Assembly: GCA_005776885.1 (NCBI GenBank)
Contig: SXOD01000050.1
Span: 39,788-103,787 of the forward strand
Length of the DNA: 64,000 bases
Source of the DNA: Planctomycetia bacterium
Lineage (GTDB): Bacteria; Planctomycetota; Phycisphaerae; Phycisphaerales; SM1A02
Direction of reading: 5' to 3'
The notes beneath the pieces are model-generated. The model saw only the letters and a list, made by a program, of their open reading frames with translations, was not told where the DNA came from and did not search any database. Each line of letters begins with the position of its first letter. The stretch's first letter is position 1. Below, in pieces: positions 7,630 to 16,802 of this stretch. A program made the translations under genes and the position numbers.

Positions 7630-10185
7630 ATGTTGAGGCACATCAGACCATCCGGCAGGCGAGCGTTGTGGTTCGTGGCAAGCTGTGCCATGGGCCTGGC
7701 GATGTGTGCGGAACGCAGTGCCACGGCCGACACGATCACCGTCTGCGCCAGTGGCTGCGACTACAGCGACATCCAGTCGGCCATCAACGCGAGCGCCAAC
7801 GGCGACGTGATCGAGATCGCCGAAGGGACCTATGCGCCATCAGCCACGCTCAACACGATGGGCAAGGCGATCACGATTCGCGGGGCGACGAACCCCGACG
7901 GCACGCCCGCGACTGTGGTTGATGGGCAAGGGCAGTGGCGAGTGTTCCAGATTGATAACGGGGAAGGTCCCGGCACGGTGCTTGAGAACCTGGTGATCAC
8001 GGGGGGCTACGCCTCTAGCGGCGGCGGCCTGTACCTCCAGAACTCCAGCCCGACGCTGACAAACTGCACGGTGAGCGGGAACACGGCGACGGGAACCTAC
8101 GGCCAGGGCGGCGGCCTGTACCTCTGGAACTCCGGCCCGACGCTGACGAACTGCGAGGTGAGCGGGAACACGGCGACGGGAACCTACGGCCAGGGCGGCG
8201 GCCTGTACCTCTGGAACTCCAGCCCGACTCTGACGAACTGCGAGGTGAGCGGGAACACGGCGACGGGAACCTACGGCCTGGGCGGCGGCCTGTACCTCTA
8301 CAACTCCAGCCCGATGCTGACGAACTGCGAGGTGAGCGGGAACACGGCGACGGGAATCTACGGCAAGGGCGGCGGCCTGTACCTCTCCTACTCCAGCCCA
8401 ACGCTGACGGACTGCGTCGTGAGCGGAAACACGGCGACCTTTTCCGGCGGCGGCCTGTACCTCTCCTACTCCAGCCCAACGCTGACGGACTGTGTGCTGT
8501 GCGCAAACGAAGCACCAACAAGTCCGCAGGTCTTGGTTGATGGGGATAGCACGCTCCAGGGAGAAGGCAACTGCTTCACGGTCTCGTGCGAAGACAGCGA
8601 CGGTGATGGATGGCCGGACAAGTGCGGGAGCGTCGGGGATGGGGTGCACGAAGTGCCAAGCGAATACGCAACGATCAAGGAAGCCATCGCGGCGGCGGGT
8701 GCCGGGGACGTGGTGCTGATCGCAGAGGGGACCTACACGCCAGCCACCACGCTCAACACGATGGGGAAGGCGATCACGATCCGCGGGTCGACGAACCCCG
8801 ACGGCACGCCCGCTGCGGTGATCGACGGGCAGGGGCAGCGACGGGTCTTCCAAATTGACAACGGCGAGGGTCCCGGGACGGTCTTGGAGAACCTGGTGAT
8901 CACGGGGGGCTATGCCGAGCACGGCGGCGGACTGCACCTCATCGGTTCCAGCCCGACGCTGACGAACTGCACGGTGAGCGGGAACACGGCGAACGGCCCC
9001 AGCGGTGAGGGCGGCGGACTGCACCTCATCGGCTCCAGCCCGACGCTGACGAACTGCACGGTGAGCGGGAACACGGCGACTTACTTCGGCGGCGGTCTGT
9101 ACCTCTCCAACTCCAGCGCGACGCTGGCGGACTGCGAGGTAAGCGGGAACACGGCGACCTCCGGTGGCGGCGGCCTGTACCTCTACCAGTCCAGCCCGAC
9201 GCTGACGAACTGCGTCATGAGCGGGAACACGGCGACTGAGTACGGCGGCGGCCTGTCCGTCTACTACCAGTCCAGCCCGACGCTGACGGACTGCACGGTG
9301 AGCGGGAACACGGCGTATCAGAACGGCGGGGGCCTGTCCATCTACTACAACTCCAGCCCGACGCGGACGAACTGCGAAGTGAGCGGGAACACGGCGGACC
9401 TCGGCGGCGGCTTGCTCCTCTACTTCGACTCCAGCGCGACGCTGACGGACTGCGCGGTGAGCGGGAACACGGCGACTGACTCGGGCGGCGGCATGTACCT
9501 CTACCAGTCCAGCCCAACACTGACGAACTGCGAGGTGAGCGGGAACGCGGCGGACTTCGGCGGCGGCTTGCTCCTCTACGCCGACTCCAGCGCGACGCTG
9601 ACGAACTCCACGGTGAGTGGGAACATGGCGACTAACGCCGGCGGCGGCCTGCGCCTCGACCAGTCCAGCGCGACGCTGACGGACTGTCTGGTGAGCGAGA
9701 ACACGGCGAGCCTCTACGGCGGCGGCCTGTACCTCTCCAACTCCAGCGCGACGCTGGCGAACTGCGAGGTGAGCGGGAACACGGCGACCTCCGGTGGCGG
9801 CGGCCTATACCTCTACCATTCAAACTCGACGCTGACGAACTGCGAGGTGAGCGGGAACACGGCGACCACCGTCGGCGGCGGTCTGTTCCTCTACTCCAAC
9901 TCCAGCCCGACGGTCTCGGGCACGGTGGTTTGCAGCAACACCGCGACGTCGTCGCCGCAGGTCTACGGCTCCGGCGGCCTGTGGATCTCGACATGCATCT
10001 CCGATGCCTGCGGCATGTGTCAAGGCGACTTCGATCTGGACGGCGCCATCACAGCGTCCGACCTTGCGTACCTCTTGAGTGTGTGGGGGATGCCCAACCC
10101 GCCGGTTGGCGACCTAGACGGCAGCGGACAGATCGATGGTGGAGACCTTGCTGCGATCCTCGGCAACTGGGGTCCGCTGCCGTAG
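7630..10185 (+). CDS. Secreted parallel beta-helix repeat protein with dockerin-like C-terminus
   Basis: The 851-residue protein is probably exported. Residues ~1-34 are a signal peptide (RRALWFVASCAMGLAMCAE, cleavage near TADT). Two cassettes follow, each opening with a segment like DYSDIQSAINASANGDVIEI and the motif GKAITIRG, then many ~20-residue coils of the form GGGLYL..SSPTLTNCTVSGNTAT, typical of right-handed beta-helix proteins. A Ca-binding-like linker EDSDGDGWPDKCGS divides the cassettes. The last ~60 residues hold two Asp-rich dockerin-type loops (GDFDLDGAITASDLAYLLS and GDLDGSGQIDGGDLAAIL) ending LGNWGPLP, a common tail of planctomycete exported proteins. Polysaccharide binding or a surface-layer role are both possible; no catalytic residues are evident. 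It is the paralogue of the next gene. Confidence 0.85.
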   Translation: MLRHIRPSGRRALWFVASCAMGLAMCAERSATADTITVCASGCDYSDIQSAINASANGDVIEIAEGTYAPSATLNTMGKAITIRGATNPDGTPATVVDGQGQWRVFQIDNGEGPGTVLENLVITGGYASSGGGLYLQNSSPTLTNCTVSGNTATGTYGQGGGLYLWNSGPTLTNCEVSGNTATGTYGQGGGLYLWNSSPTLTNCEVSGNTATGTYGLGGGLYLYNSSPMLTNCEVSGNTATGIYGKGGGLYLSYSSPTLTDCVVSGNTATFSGGGLYLSYSSPTLTDCVLCANEAPTSPQVLVDGDSTLQGEGNCFTVSCEDSDGDGWPDKCGSVGDGVHEVPSEYATIKEAIAAAGAGDVVLIAEGTYTPATTLNTMGKAITIRGSTNPDGTPAAVIDGQGQRRVFQIDNGEGPGTVLENLVITGGYAEHGGGLHLIGSSPTLTNCTVSGNTANGPSGEGGGLHLIGSSPTLTNCTVSGNTATYFGGGLYLSNSSATLADCEVSGNTATSGGGGLYLYQSSPTLTNCVMSGNTATEYGGGLSVYYQSSPTLTDCTVSGNTAYQNGGGLSIYYNSSPTRTNCEVSGNTADLGGGLLLYFDSSATLTDCAVSGNTATDSGGGMYLYQSSPTLTNCEVSGNAADFGGGLLLYADSSATLTNSTVSGNMATNAGGGLRLDQSSATLTDCLVSENTASLYGGGLYLSNSSATLANCEVSGNTATSGGGGLYLYHSNSTLTNCEVSGNTATTVGGGLFLYSNSSPTVSGTVVCSNTATSSPQVYGSGGLWISTCISDACGMCQGDFDLDGAITASDLAYLLSVWGMPNPPVGDLDGSGQIDGGDLAAILGNWGPLP
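8026..9930 (+). repeat. In-gene array of ~60-bp imperfect repeats encoding beta-helix coils
   Basis: The unit recurs with phrases such as AACTCCAGCCCGACGCTGAC and GTGAGCGGGAACACGGCGAC, each unit encoding one coil of the beta-helix. Units vary at the same internal positions (residues after GGGLYL and after SGNTA). A shorter array of the same unit lies at 10680-11810 in the duplicate gene. It is coding throughout, so it is not a CRISPR array. Such arrays are prone to unequal recombination and assembly collapse. Confidence 0.85.
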
Positions 10186-10254
10186 GTGCTTCAGCTGACC
10201 GTGTTGAAGTAGACCTCCGTCCCGCCACCACCGCGACGCGTCCGCCTCGTTTCC

Positions 10255-10282
10255 TTGCGCCGCGAACTCCCGGTGTTATATT
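10255..10282 (+). promoter_or_regulatory. Putative promoter of the second beta-helix gene
   Basis: TTGCGC at 10255-10260 and TATATT at 10277-10282 are separated by 16 nt. The ATG at 10289 lies 6 nt after the -10, again implying a leaderless transcript. The copy before the first beta-helix gene differs at several spacer positions but keeps both hexamers and the spacing. Confidence 0.6.
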
Positions 10283-10288
10283 TATTGC

Positions 10289-12115
10289 ATGTTGAGGCAC
10301 ATCAGACCATCCGGCAGGCGAGCGTTGTGGTTCGTGGCAAGTTGTGCCATGGGCTTGGCGATGTGGGCGGAACGCAGTGCCACGGCCGACACGATCACCG
10401 TCTGCGCCAGTGGCTGCGACTACAGCGACATCCAGTCGGCCATCGACGCGAGCGCCAACGGCGACGTGATCGAGATCGCCGAAGGGACCTATGCGCCATC
10501 AGCCACGCTCAACACGATGGGCAAGGCGATCACGATCCGCGGGTCGACGAACCTCGACGGCACGCCGGCAACGGTAATCGATGGGCAGGGCAAGCGGCGA
10601 GTGTTCCAGATGAACAACGGCGAAGGCCCCGGGACGGTGCTTGAGAACCTGGTGATCACGGGGGGCTACGCCTCTAGCGGCGGCGGGCTGTACCTCGAGA
10701 ACTCCAGCCCGACGCTGACGAACTGCACGGTGAGCGGGAACACGGCGTCTCTCTTCGGCGGCGGCCTGGACCTCTATTACTCCAGCCCGACGCTGACAAA
10801 CTGCACGGTGAGCGGGAACACGGCGACCGACGGCGGCGGCCTACTGCTCTGGGGCTCCAGCCCGACGCTGACGGGCTGCCTGCTCTGCGCAAACGCAGCT
10901 TCAAGCGGCCCGCAGGTGCACTTTGTGTTGAACAGCACGCTCTTGGGAGAAGGCAACTGCTTCACGTCCTCCTGCGAGGACAGCGACGGAGACGGATGGC
11001 CGGACAAGTGCGGGAGCATTGGTGACGGGGTGCACGAGGTGCCAGGCGAGTACGCGACGATCGAGGAAGCGATCGCGTCGGCGGGTGCCGGGGACGTGGT
11101 GCTGGTCGCAGCGGGGACCTATGCGCCATCAGCCACGCTCAACACGATGGGCAAGGCGATCACGATCCGCGGGGCGACGAACCCCGACGGCACGCCCGCG
11201 ACGGTGATCGACGGGCAGGGGCAGCGAGGGGTCTTCTTGATCGCGAGCGGCGAAGGCCCCGGGACGGTGCTTGAAAACCTGTTGATCACGGGTGGCAATG
11301 CCAACTACGGCGGCGGCGTGTACCTCGCATCCTCCAGCCCGACGCTGACGAACTGCACGGTGAGCGGGAACGCGGCTACCAACAAGGGCGGCGGCCTGTA
11401 CCTCTATTACTCCGGCCCGACGCTGACGAACTGCACGGTGAACGGGAACACGGCGACCTCCTCCTCCGGCGGCGGCCTGTTCCTCTATTACTCCAGCCCG
11501 ACGCTGACGAGCTGCACGGTGAGCGGGAACATGGCGACTGAGTACGGCGGCGGCGGCCTAGACCTCCTTTACTCCAGCCCGACGCTCACGAACTGCACGG
11601 TGAGCGGGAACACCGGCTACGGCGGCGGCGGCGGCTTGAGGCTCTGGAGGTCCAACTCAACGCTGACGAACTGCACGGTGAGCGGGAACACGGCGAACTC
11701 CAGCGCCTACGGCGGCGGCGGCCTGTTGCTCCTGGAGTCCAGCCCAGCGCTGACGGGCTGCACGGTGAGCGGGAACGCGGCTACCAACAAGGGCGGCGGC
11801 CTGTACCTTGATGGCGCGACCACGGCGCCGACCGTCCTCGACTCGGTCGTCTGCAGCAACACCGCCGCATCGTCGCCGCAGGTCTACGGCTCCGGCGGCG
11901 GTTGGTCAAACACGTGCATCTCCGACGATTGCGCATCGTGCCTCCGGTCGCTGGGAGACCTGAATGGCGACTGGATGGTGGATGGCGAAGACCTCTTGAT
12001 GCTCCTCGCCGCGTGGGGCGATCCAGGAGCGTGGCAGTCAGACGTGAACGGTGACGGCGAGGTGGATGGGGAGGACCTTGCTGCGATCCTCGGCAACTGG
12101 GGACCGCTGCCGTAG
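10289..12115 (+). CDS. Secreted parallel beta-helix repeat protein, tandem paralogue
   Basis: A 608-residue shorter copy of the preceding gene. The first ~125 residues are nearly identical at DNA level, including the signal peptide (MLRHIRPSGRRALWFVASC). It has the same two-cassette plan, with GKAITIRG and GTVLENLVITGG at the start of each cassette and TLTNCTVSGNTA coils, but fewer coils. The dockerin-like tail (GDLNGDWMVDGEDLLMLLAA, then GDGEVDGEDLAAILGNWGPLP) ends in the same final residues, and similarity continues past the stop codon (TAGGTG then TTCAGCTGACC). Probably surface-exposed or secreted; function unknown. Confidence 0.85.
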   Translation: MLRHIRPSGRRALWFVASCAMGLAMWAERSATADTITVCASGCDYSDIQSAIDASANGDVIEIAEGTYAPSATLNTMGKAITIRGSTNLDGTPATVIDGQGKRRVFQMNNGEGPGTVLENLVITGGYASSGGGLYLENSSPTLTNCTVSGNTASLFGGGLDLYYSSPTLTNCTVSGNTATDGGGLLLWGSSPTLTGCLLCANAASSGPQVHFVLNSTLLGEGNCFTSSCEDSDGDGWPDKCGSIGDGVHEVPGEYATIEEAIASAGAGDVVLVAAGTYAPSATLNTMGKAITIRGATNPDGTPATVIDGQGQRGVFLIASGEGPGTVLENLLITGGNANYGGGVYLASSSPTLTNCTVSGNAATNKGGGLYLYYSGPTLTNCTVNGNTATSSSGGGLFLYYSSPTLTSCTVSGNMATEYGGGGLDLLYSSPTLTNCTVSGNTGYGGGGGLRLWRSNSTLTNCTVSGNTANSSAYGGGGLLLLESSPALTGCTVSGNAATNKGGGLYLDGATTAPTVLDSVVCSNTAASSPQVYGSGGGWSNTCISDDCASCLRSLGDLNGDWMVDGEDLLMLLAAWGDPGAWQSDVNGDGEVDGEDLAAILGNWGPLP

Positions 12116-12137
12116 GTGGTTCAGCTGACCAACCCGA

Positions 12138-12180
12138 CCCCAAGTGTCCCCAAGTGTCCCCAAGTGTCCTGAAGTGACAC
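12138..12180 (+). repeat. 10-bp direct repeats (CAAGTGTCCC) before the ASKHA operon
   Basis: CAAGTGTCCC occurs at 12141-12150 and 12151-12160, CAAGTGTCCT at 12161-12170, and a diverged GAAGTGACAC at 12171-12180. The exact one-helical-turn spacing would place the units on one face of the DNA, as in an operator array. The array lies ~30 bp before the first gene of the six-gene membrane operon. It could instead be a simple slippage repeat. Confidence 0.6.
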
Positions 12181-12210
12181 GAAGGGACTTGCAGTAACTT
12201 GCGCGACCCC

Positions 12211-14061
12211 ATGGTCGCCCCCGCCGCCGCTCCCGCACACGCACCCGCCCCAGCCGCCGGCGCGATCAAGATCGTGGTGGCCACGGACTGTGGATCGACC
12301 ACGACCAAGGCGATTCTCATTCAAGAAGTCGATGGCGTGTTCCGGCAGACGCACCGCGGCGAGGCGCCCACCACCGTGGAGGAGCCCTTCGCCGATGTGA
12401 CCGTTGGCGTGACCAACGCGGTGACGGAACTGGAGGAGCTGTCTGGCCGTCGACTGATCAATCCAGACGGCACAATCCTGCGGCGGACCTCGCCGACTGA
12501 CCCCAACGGCTGCGACATCTACATCTCCACCTCCAGCGCCGGCGGCGGCCTCCAGATGATGGTGGCGGGGGTCGTGCGCCAGATGACCGCGGAGAGCGCC
12601 AAGCGAGCGGCGCTGGGGGCCGGTGCCATCGTGATGGACACGATTGCCAGCAATGACAAGCGTCGGCCGCACGAGCAGATCCAGCGCATTCGGGAACTTC
12701 GCCCCGACATGGTGCTTCTCTCGGGCGGCACCGACGGCGGTGACACCAAGAAGGTGACGGAGCTGGCCGAGCTCATCGCGCCGGCCAAGCCGCGCCCGCG
12801 GTTTGGCGGCGAGTACTCCATGCCGATCATTTTCGCCGGCAACAAGGACGCGGCGGCGGGCGTTCAAAAGGTCTTCCAGCACGGCGGGTTTGACCTCTCG
12901 GTCGTGGACAACCTGCGGCCGTCGCTGGAGAACGAGAACCTCGGCCCCGCGCGCGACCGCATCCACGATGTGTTCCTGGAGCATGTCATGGCGCACGCGC
13001 CCGGCTACGACAAGCTGATGCGCTGGTCCAACGCGCCGATCATGCCCACGCCTGGTGCCGTGGGCGACATCCTGCAGGCGATCGCGCGCGGCCGAAACAT
13101 CAACGCGGTCGGCGTGGACATCGGCGGAGCGACGACAGATGTGTTCAGCGTCTTTGGCCCGCATTTCAACCGGACCGTGAGTGCGAACCTGGGGATGTCG
13201 TATTCGATCTCCAATGTGTGCGCGGAGGCCGGGATGGCCAACATCCTCCGATGGGTGCATCTGGCCCAGATGGACGAGCGCGAGCTTCGCAATCGCGTCA
13301 AGAACAAGATGATCCGGCCGACCACGATTCCGCAGTCGCTGGAGGCGCTCATCTTTGAGCAGGCGGTGGCGCGCGAGGCGCTGCGCCTGGCGTATGTCCA
13401 GCACCGCGAGTTCGCCACCAACCTCAAGGGGGTGCAGCAGCAGCGCACCGTCGGCGATACCTTTGCGCAGAAGCAGGGGGGATCGTCGATCGTCGACAAC
13501 ATGGCGCTGGACCTGCTGGTCGCGTCCGGCGGCGTCCTCAGCCACGCGCCGCGCATGGAGCAGACGGCGATGATGCTGGTGGATGCCTTTGAACCCGAGG
13601 GATTCACGGAACTGGCCAAGGACTCGATCTTCATGATGCCGCACCTTGGCGTGCTGGCCAGCGTCCACGGGCGCGCAGCGATGGAAGTCTTCGAGCGCGA
13701 TTGCCTCATCTACCTGGGCACTTGCATCGCGCCCGCGGGCACGGCGGTGTGGGGCAAGCCGGTGGCGAGGTACACGATCGACGGGGTTGATGCGGGAACC
13801 GCCCAGGGCACGCTGCTCGGCGGCGAGATGAAGCGATTCGCGATGGCGGGCGACAAGCGCGCGCGCGCGGAAATCGTGCCCGAGAAGGGCTTTGATGTGG
13901 GGGCGGGGCCGGGCAAGGCGGTCACTCGCGAGATCCGCGGCGGCACGGTGGGGCTCATCCTGGACGGTCGGGGTCGGCCACTCGTGTTGCCATCGACCCG
14001 GGACGAGTGTCGCCGGTCGATGGACTCGTGGGTCAAGGCACTGGACCTCTATCCCGGCTAG
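12211..14061 (+). CDS. GlmL/MutL-like ASKHA-fold ATPase
   Basis: A 616-residue protein with the actin/Hsp70/sugar-kinase nucleotide-binding fold, of the family that includes the glutamate mutase accessory protein GlmL (MutL). The phosphate-1 loop is VVATDCGSTTTKAILIQ near residue 25, and phosphate-2 is VGVDIGGATTDVFSV near residue 305. A GGTDGGDTKK segment and a C-terminal adenosine-type region follow. In clostridia such proteins are thought to reactivate B12-dependent mutases, but no mutase gene is present; five membrane-complex genes follow at once. I therefore infer that it is the energy-coupling or assembly ATPase of that complex. Start: ATG 12211; an in-frame TTG at 12199 follows a GAAGGGA stretch and is possible. 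Confidence 0.72.
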   Translation: MVAPAAAPAHAPAPAAGAIKIVVATDCGSTTTKAILIQEVDGVFRQTHRGEAPTTVEEPFADVTVGVTNAVTELEELSGRRLINPDGTILRRTSPTDPNGCDIYISTSSAGGGLQMMVAGVVRQMTAESAKRAALGAGAIVMDTIASNDKRRPHEQIQRIRELRPDMVLLSGGTDGGDTKKVTELAELIAPAKPRPRFGGEYSMPIIFAGNKDAAAGVQKVFQHGGFDLSVVDNLRPSLENENLGPARDRIHDVFLEHVMAHAPGYDKLMRWSNAPIMPTPGAVGDILQAIARGRNINAVGVDIGGATTDVFSVFGPHFNRTVSANLGMSYSISNVCAEAGMANILRWVHLAQMDERELRNRVKNKMIRPTTIPQSLEALIFEQAVAREALRLAYVQHREFATNLKGVQQQRTVGDTFAQKQGGSSIVDNMALDLLVASGGVLSHAPRMEQTAMMLVDAFEPEGFTELAKDSIFMMPHLGVLASVHGRAAMEVFERDCLIYLGTCIAPAGTAVWGKPVARYTIDGVDAGTAQGTLLGGEMKRFAMAGDKRARAEIVPEKGFDVGAGPGKAVTREIRGGTVGLILDGRGRPLVLPSTRDECRRSMDSWVKALDLYPG

Positions 14062-14073
14062 GCTCACCCGCTC

Positions 14074-15228
14074 GTGGCAAAGGCCTACACACCAGGACTG
14101 AAGGTCGCTGCCCACGGCACCTACCGATCGCGCCGATTGCTGCCGATTAAGGGCGAGGTGCTGGTGAAGGCGGGGGATCGAGTCACGCCATCCACGCCGG
14201 TTGCTCGCACCTATTTGGAGGGCGAGGCCACTCCGATGAAGCTGGCCAACTTGCTCGGGGCGCAGCCGCGAGAGCTGCCATCGCTCATGCTCAAGCCCGT
14301 GGGCTCGCGCGTTGCGGTGGGCGAGCCGATCGCCCGAAGCAAGGGCATCTTCGGGATGATGAAGACCGAGGTGAAGTCCGCCGCTGAAGGGACCATCGAG
14401 AGCGTCTCCGAGACGACCGGCATGGCCATCATTCGCGGCGAGCCGATCCCCGTGCAGGTGGACGGGTACATCGCGGGCTCAGTCGTCGAAGTGATCGATG
14501 GCGAGGGCGTGGTCGTCGAAGCCCAGGCTGCGGTGGTGCAGGGGATCTTCGGCGTGTCGGGCGAGGCGTCGGGACCGATCAAGGTTGTCTGCGCGGCTCC
14601 CACCGAAGTCTGCGACACGGACCACATCGATGCCTCATGCCAGGGATGCGTCGTGGTGGGCGGTGCGCGAATGACCGCAGCGGCCATCAAGAAGGCGAAG
14701 GACATGGGCGCCGCCGCATTGGTGTCGGGAGGTCTTGACGATTCCGACCTGCGCGATTTCCTCGGCTACGACCTGGGTGTGGCGATCACCGGGACCGAGA
14801 AGACCGGGCTCACCGTCATCGTCACCGAAGGCTTTGGCGACATCGCGATGGCGGATCGGACCTACCACCTGCTCAAGGGACTGGAAGGCCGGCTCGCCAG
14901 CGTCAACGGCGCAACGCAGATTCGTGCCGGCGTGATGCGCCCGGAAATCGTGGTGCCGCTGGATGCCGCAGGCGTCGCTGCGGCGAAGGCGGCGGTGGCT
15001 GCTCGCCTGGCGGCATCGGTCGCGCACGAAGAAGGCTCGCTGGAGATCGGTGTTCAGGTCCGCATCATCAGAGATCCGCACTTTGGCGTCATCGGCACCG
15101 TCGCCGCGCTTCCCGAGGCTCCCGCCGTGCTGGGCTCCGGCTCCAAGGCACGCGTCCTGGATGTCAAGCTGCAGGATGGCTCAGTCGTTACGATTCCACG
15201 CGCCAATGTGGAGCTCATCGAAGGCTGA
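14074..15228 (+). CDS. Barrel-sandwich-hybrid and KOW-like protein of the ASKHA operon
   Basis: No named family recognised. The 384-residue soluble protein begins with a GTG at 14074, 12 bp after the ATPase stop. Residues ~18-130 contain repeated lipoyl/biotinyl-like beta-sandwich segments (KGEVLVKAGDRVTPSTPVA, VGSRVAVGEPIARSKGIFG, AAEGTIESVSETTGMAII). The centre has a small-residue-rich part with two Cys (HIDASCQGCVVVGGARMTAA). The C-terminal ~60 residues resemble a KOW/SH3-like barrel (VQVRIIRDPHFGVIGTVAAL ... VVTIPRANVELIEG). No carrier-lysine motif is evident, so it is more likely structural than a swinging-arm protein. Its place between an ATPase and membrane proteins suggests an adaptor. 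Confidence 0.6.
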   Translation: MAKAYTPGLKVAAHGTYRSRRLLPIKGEVLVKAGDRVTPSTPVARTYLEGEATPMKLANLLGAQPRELPSLMLKPVGSRVAVGEPIARSKGIFGMMKTEVKSAAEGTIESVSETTGMAIIRGEPIPVQVDGYIAGSVVEVIDGEGVVVEAQAAVVQGIFGVSGEASGPIKVVCAAPTEVCDTDHIDASCQGCVVVGGARMTAAAIKKAKDMGAAALVSGGLDDSDLRDFLGYDLGVAITGTEKTGLTVIVTEGFGDIAMADRTYHLLKGLEGRLASVNGATQIRAGVMRPEIVVPLDAAGVAAAKAAVAARLAASVAHEEGSLEIGVQVRIIRDPHFGVIGTVAALPEAPAVLGSGSKARVLDVKLQDGSVVTIPRANVELIEG

Positions 15229-15231
15229 ACC

Positions 15232-16095
15232 ATGACCAGTGCCACGGCATCCATCATGGTTTCGATCTTGGGCATGGCGGACGAAGCGTCCGCCGAGAGT
15301 TTCTTCGTCTCCGGCCGTGGCGCGCTCTTTGGATGGCTGGCGATCATCAGCGTGTTCGTGCTGGTGTCGATCGTGATGGCGCGGGGTGGCAAGGTCTTCA
15401 AGGTGCGGCCGATCGCCGGCCTTTCCGCGGTGGATGAGGCCGTGGGCCGCGCCACCGAGATGGGTCGACCCGTCCTCTTCATCCCCGGCATCCAGGACAT
15501 GGACAACGTCCAGACGATTGCCGGCCTGACGATCCTCTCTCGGGTGGGCAAGACGACCGCCGACTACGACGCGCAGATTGAAGTCCCCGTGAGCCGTTCG
15601 CTGGTGATGACCGCCGGGCGCGAGGCGCTTGGTGCGTCATTTCTTGCCGCGGGACGCCCTGACTCATTCAACGAGGACCAGGTCTATTACGTCACCGACG
15701 AGCAGTTTGGCTACACCGCCTATGTGTCGGGCTTGATGGTCCGCAAGAAGCCCGCCGCCTGTTTCTACATGGGGCAGTTCTTTGCCGAGAGCCTGATCCT
15801 GTCTGAGACGGGCAACTCCATCGGCGCGATCCAGATCGCGGGAACCGCCGAAACCAGCCAGCTGCCGTTCTTCGTGGCCGCCTGCGACTACACGCTGATC
15901 GGCGAGGAGTTCTTCGCCGCGAGCGCGTACCTGTCGGGTGAGCCTGACCAGATGGGCAGCTTGCGCGGGCAGGACTTGAGCAAGGCGTTGGTCGGCGCGG
16001 TGCTGGTGCTGGGTGTCGTGGCGATGACCGCTGGCGCGCTGGTGGGCGGCCTGGATGGGGTCACCGGGTTCTTCCAATCGTTGGTGGGAGGCTGA
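15232..16095 (+). CDS. Membrane protein, DUF6754-like
   Basis: The 287-residue protein has one hydrophobic helix near the N-terminus (ALFGWLAIISVFVLVSIVMA, ~residues 28-48) and one near the C-terminus (VGAVLVLGVVAMTAGALVGG). Between them is a soluble domain with VDEAVGRATEMGRPVLFIPG, DMDNVQTIAGLTIL and PVSRSLVMTAGREA. I recognise this central pattern as DUF6754-like from memory, which should be confirmed by search. The function of the family is not known to me. It starts 4 bp after the upstream stop and ends 4 bp before the next start, so it is translationally linked to both. It probably forms the core of an inner-membrane complex. Confidence 0.65.
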   Translation: MTSATASIMVSILGMADEASAESFFVSGRGALFGWLAIISVFVLVSIVMARGGKVFKVRPIAGLSAVDEAVGRATEMGRPVLFIPGIQDMDNVQTIAGLTILSRVGKTTADYDAQIEVPVSRSLVMTAGREALGASFLAAGRPDSFNEDQVYYVTDEQFGYTAYVSGLMVRKKPAACFYMGQFFAESLILSETGNSIGAIQIAGTAETSQLPFFVAACDYTLIGEEFFAASAYLSGEPDQMGSLRGQDLSKALVGAVLVLGVVAMTAGALVGGLDGVTGFFQSLVGG

Positions 16096-16098
16096 CGC

Positions 16099-16800
16099 AT
16101 GAGCAGGCAGCTGGCCATCATCGTCACGCTTGTCGCCGGTGTCCTCATGGTCGTCTCCGGCTTCATCAAGCCGACGGAGGGGTGGGGCGAGGATGTGGCG
16201 GAATGGTTCAACATCCTGGCGGCGATCGCGTTCGTGCTTGGTGCCGCCAACATCGCCAAGGTGCATCTCTCCAAGATCTCGGCGCGCGACGCCGGGTGGG
16301 GCTTCTCGGCCATCACGCTGCTGGCGTTTGCCGTGACCTTTGCCGTGGGCATCATGAAGGTCGGCGTCAACCCGATGCCGGCGTTCCCCAATGTCGCGAT
16401 GAGCGGCGAGAAGGACGCGGGGGGAAGCGCCTTCTGGTGGGTCTACACCTACGTGATGTCGCCCATCACGGCGACGATGTTCTCGCTCCTCGCGTTCTAT
16501 GTGGCCAGCGCCGCGTTCAGGGCCTTCCGTGCCAAGAACACCGAGGCCACGCTCTTGTTGGTCGCTGCGTTCGTGGTGCTGCTTGGGCGCACCTTTGCCG
16601 GCGTGGTGCTGACCGGGTGGATCCCGGCTGACAGCGACTGGGCGTTCCTGCGCTTTGAGAATCTCTCAACGACGATCTTCGAGGTCTTTGCCAGCGCCGG
16701 CAACCGGGCGATCATCATCGGGATCGCGCTGGGCGTCGCGGCCACCAGCCTCAAGATCATCCTGGGCATTGATCGCTCCTACATGGGGTCGGGAGACTGA
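16099..16800 (+). CDS. Six-helix membrane protein of the ASKHA operon
   Basis: No family recognised. The 233-residue protein appears to have six transmembrane helices, at residues about 4-22, 35-55, 72-92, 116-142, 151-171 and 205-225 (for example LAIIVTLVAGVLMVVSGFI and AIIIGIALGVAATSLKIIL). Charged residues inside helices are few, and there is no transporter signature. The ATG at 16099 lies 4 bp after the previous stop, and the next gene starts 3 bp after its stop, so it belongs to one transcription unit. A channel or scaffold role is possible. Confidence 0.6.
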   Translation: MSRQLAIIVTLVAGVLMVVSGFIKPTEGWGEDVAEWFNILAAIAFVLGAANIAKVHLSKISARDAGWGFSAITLLAFAVTFAVGIMKVGVNPMPAFPNVAMSGEKDAGGSAFWWVYTYVMSPITATMFSLLAFYVASAAFRAFRAKNTEATLLLVAAFVVLLGRTFAGVVLTGWIPADSDWAFLRFENLSTTIFEVFASAGNRAIIIGIALGVAATSLKIILGIDRSYMGSGD

Positions 16801-16802
16801 TC

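Noticed and set aside
8026..11810. Regular ~60-bp repeats suggestive of a CRISPR array
   Set aside because: The repeats are in frame, encode beta-helix coils, vary like protein repeats and have no unique spacers or cas genes.
12211..14061. DNA mismatch repair MutL
   Set aside because: Despite the shared name MutL, the protein has ASKHA motifs and none of the GHKL ATPase motifs of repair MutL.
12121..14115. A 664-codon minus-strand frame opposite the ASKHA ATPase
   Set aside because: His/Arg/Leu-rich shadow; the plus-strand gene has both phosphate-binding motifs and operon spacing.
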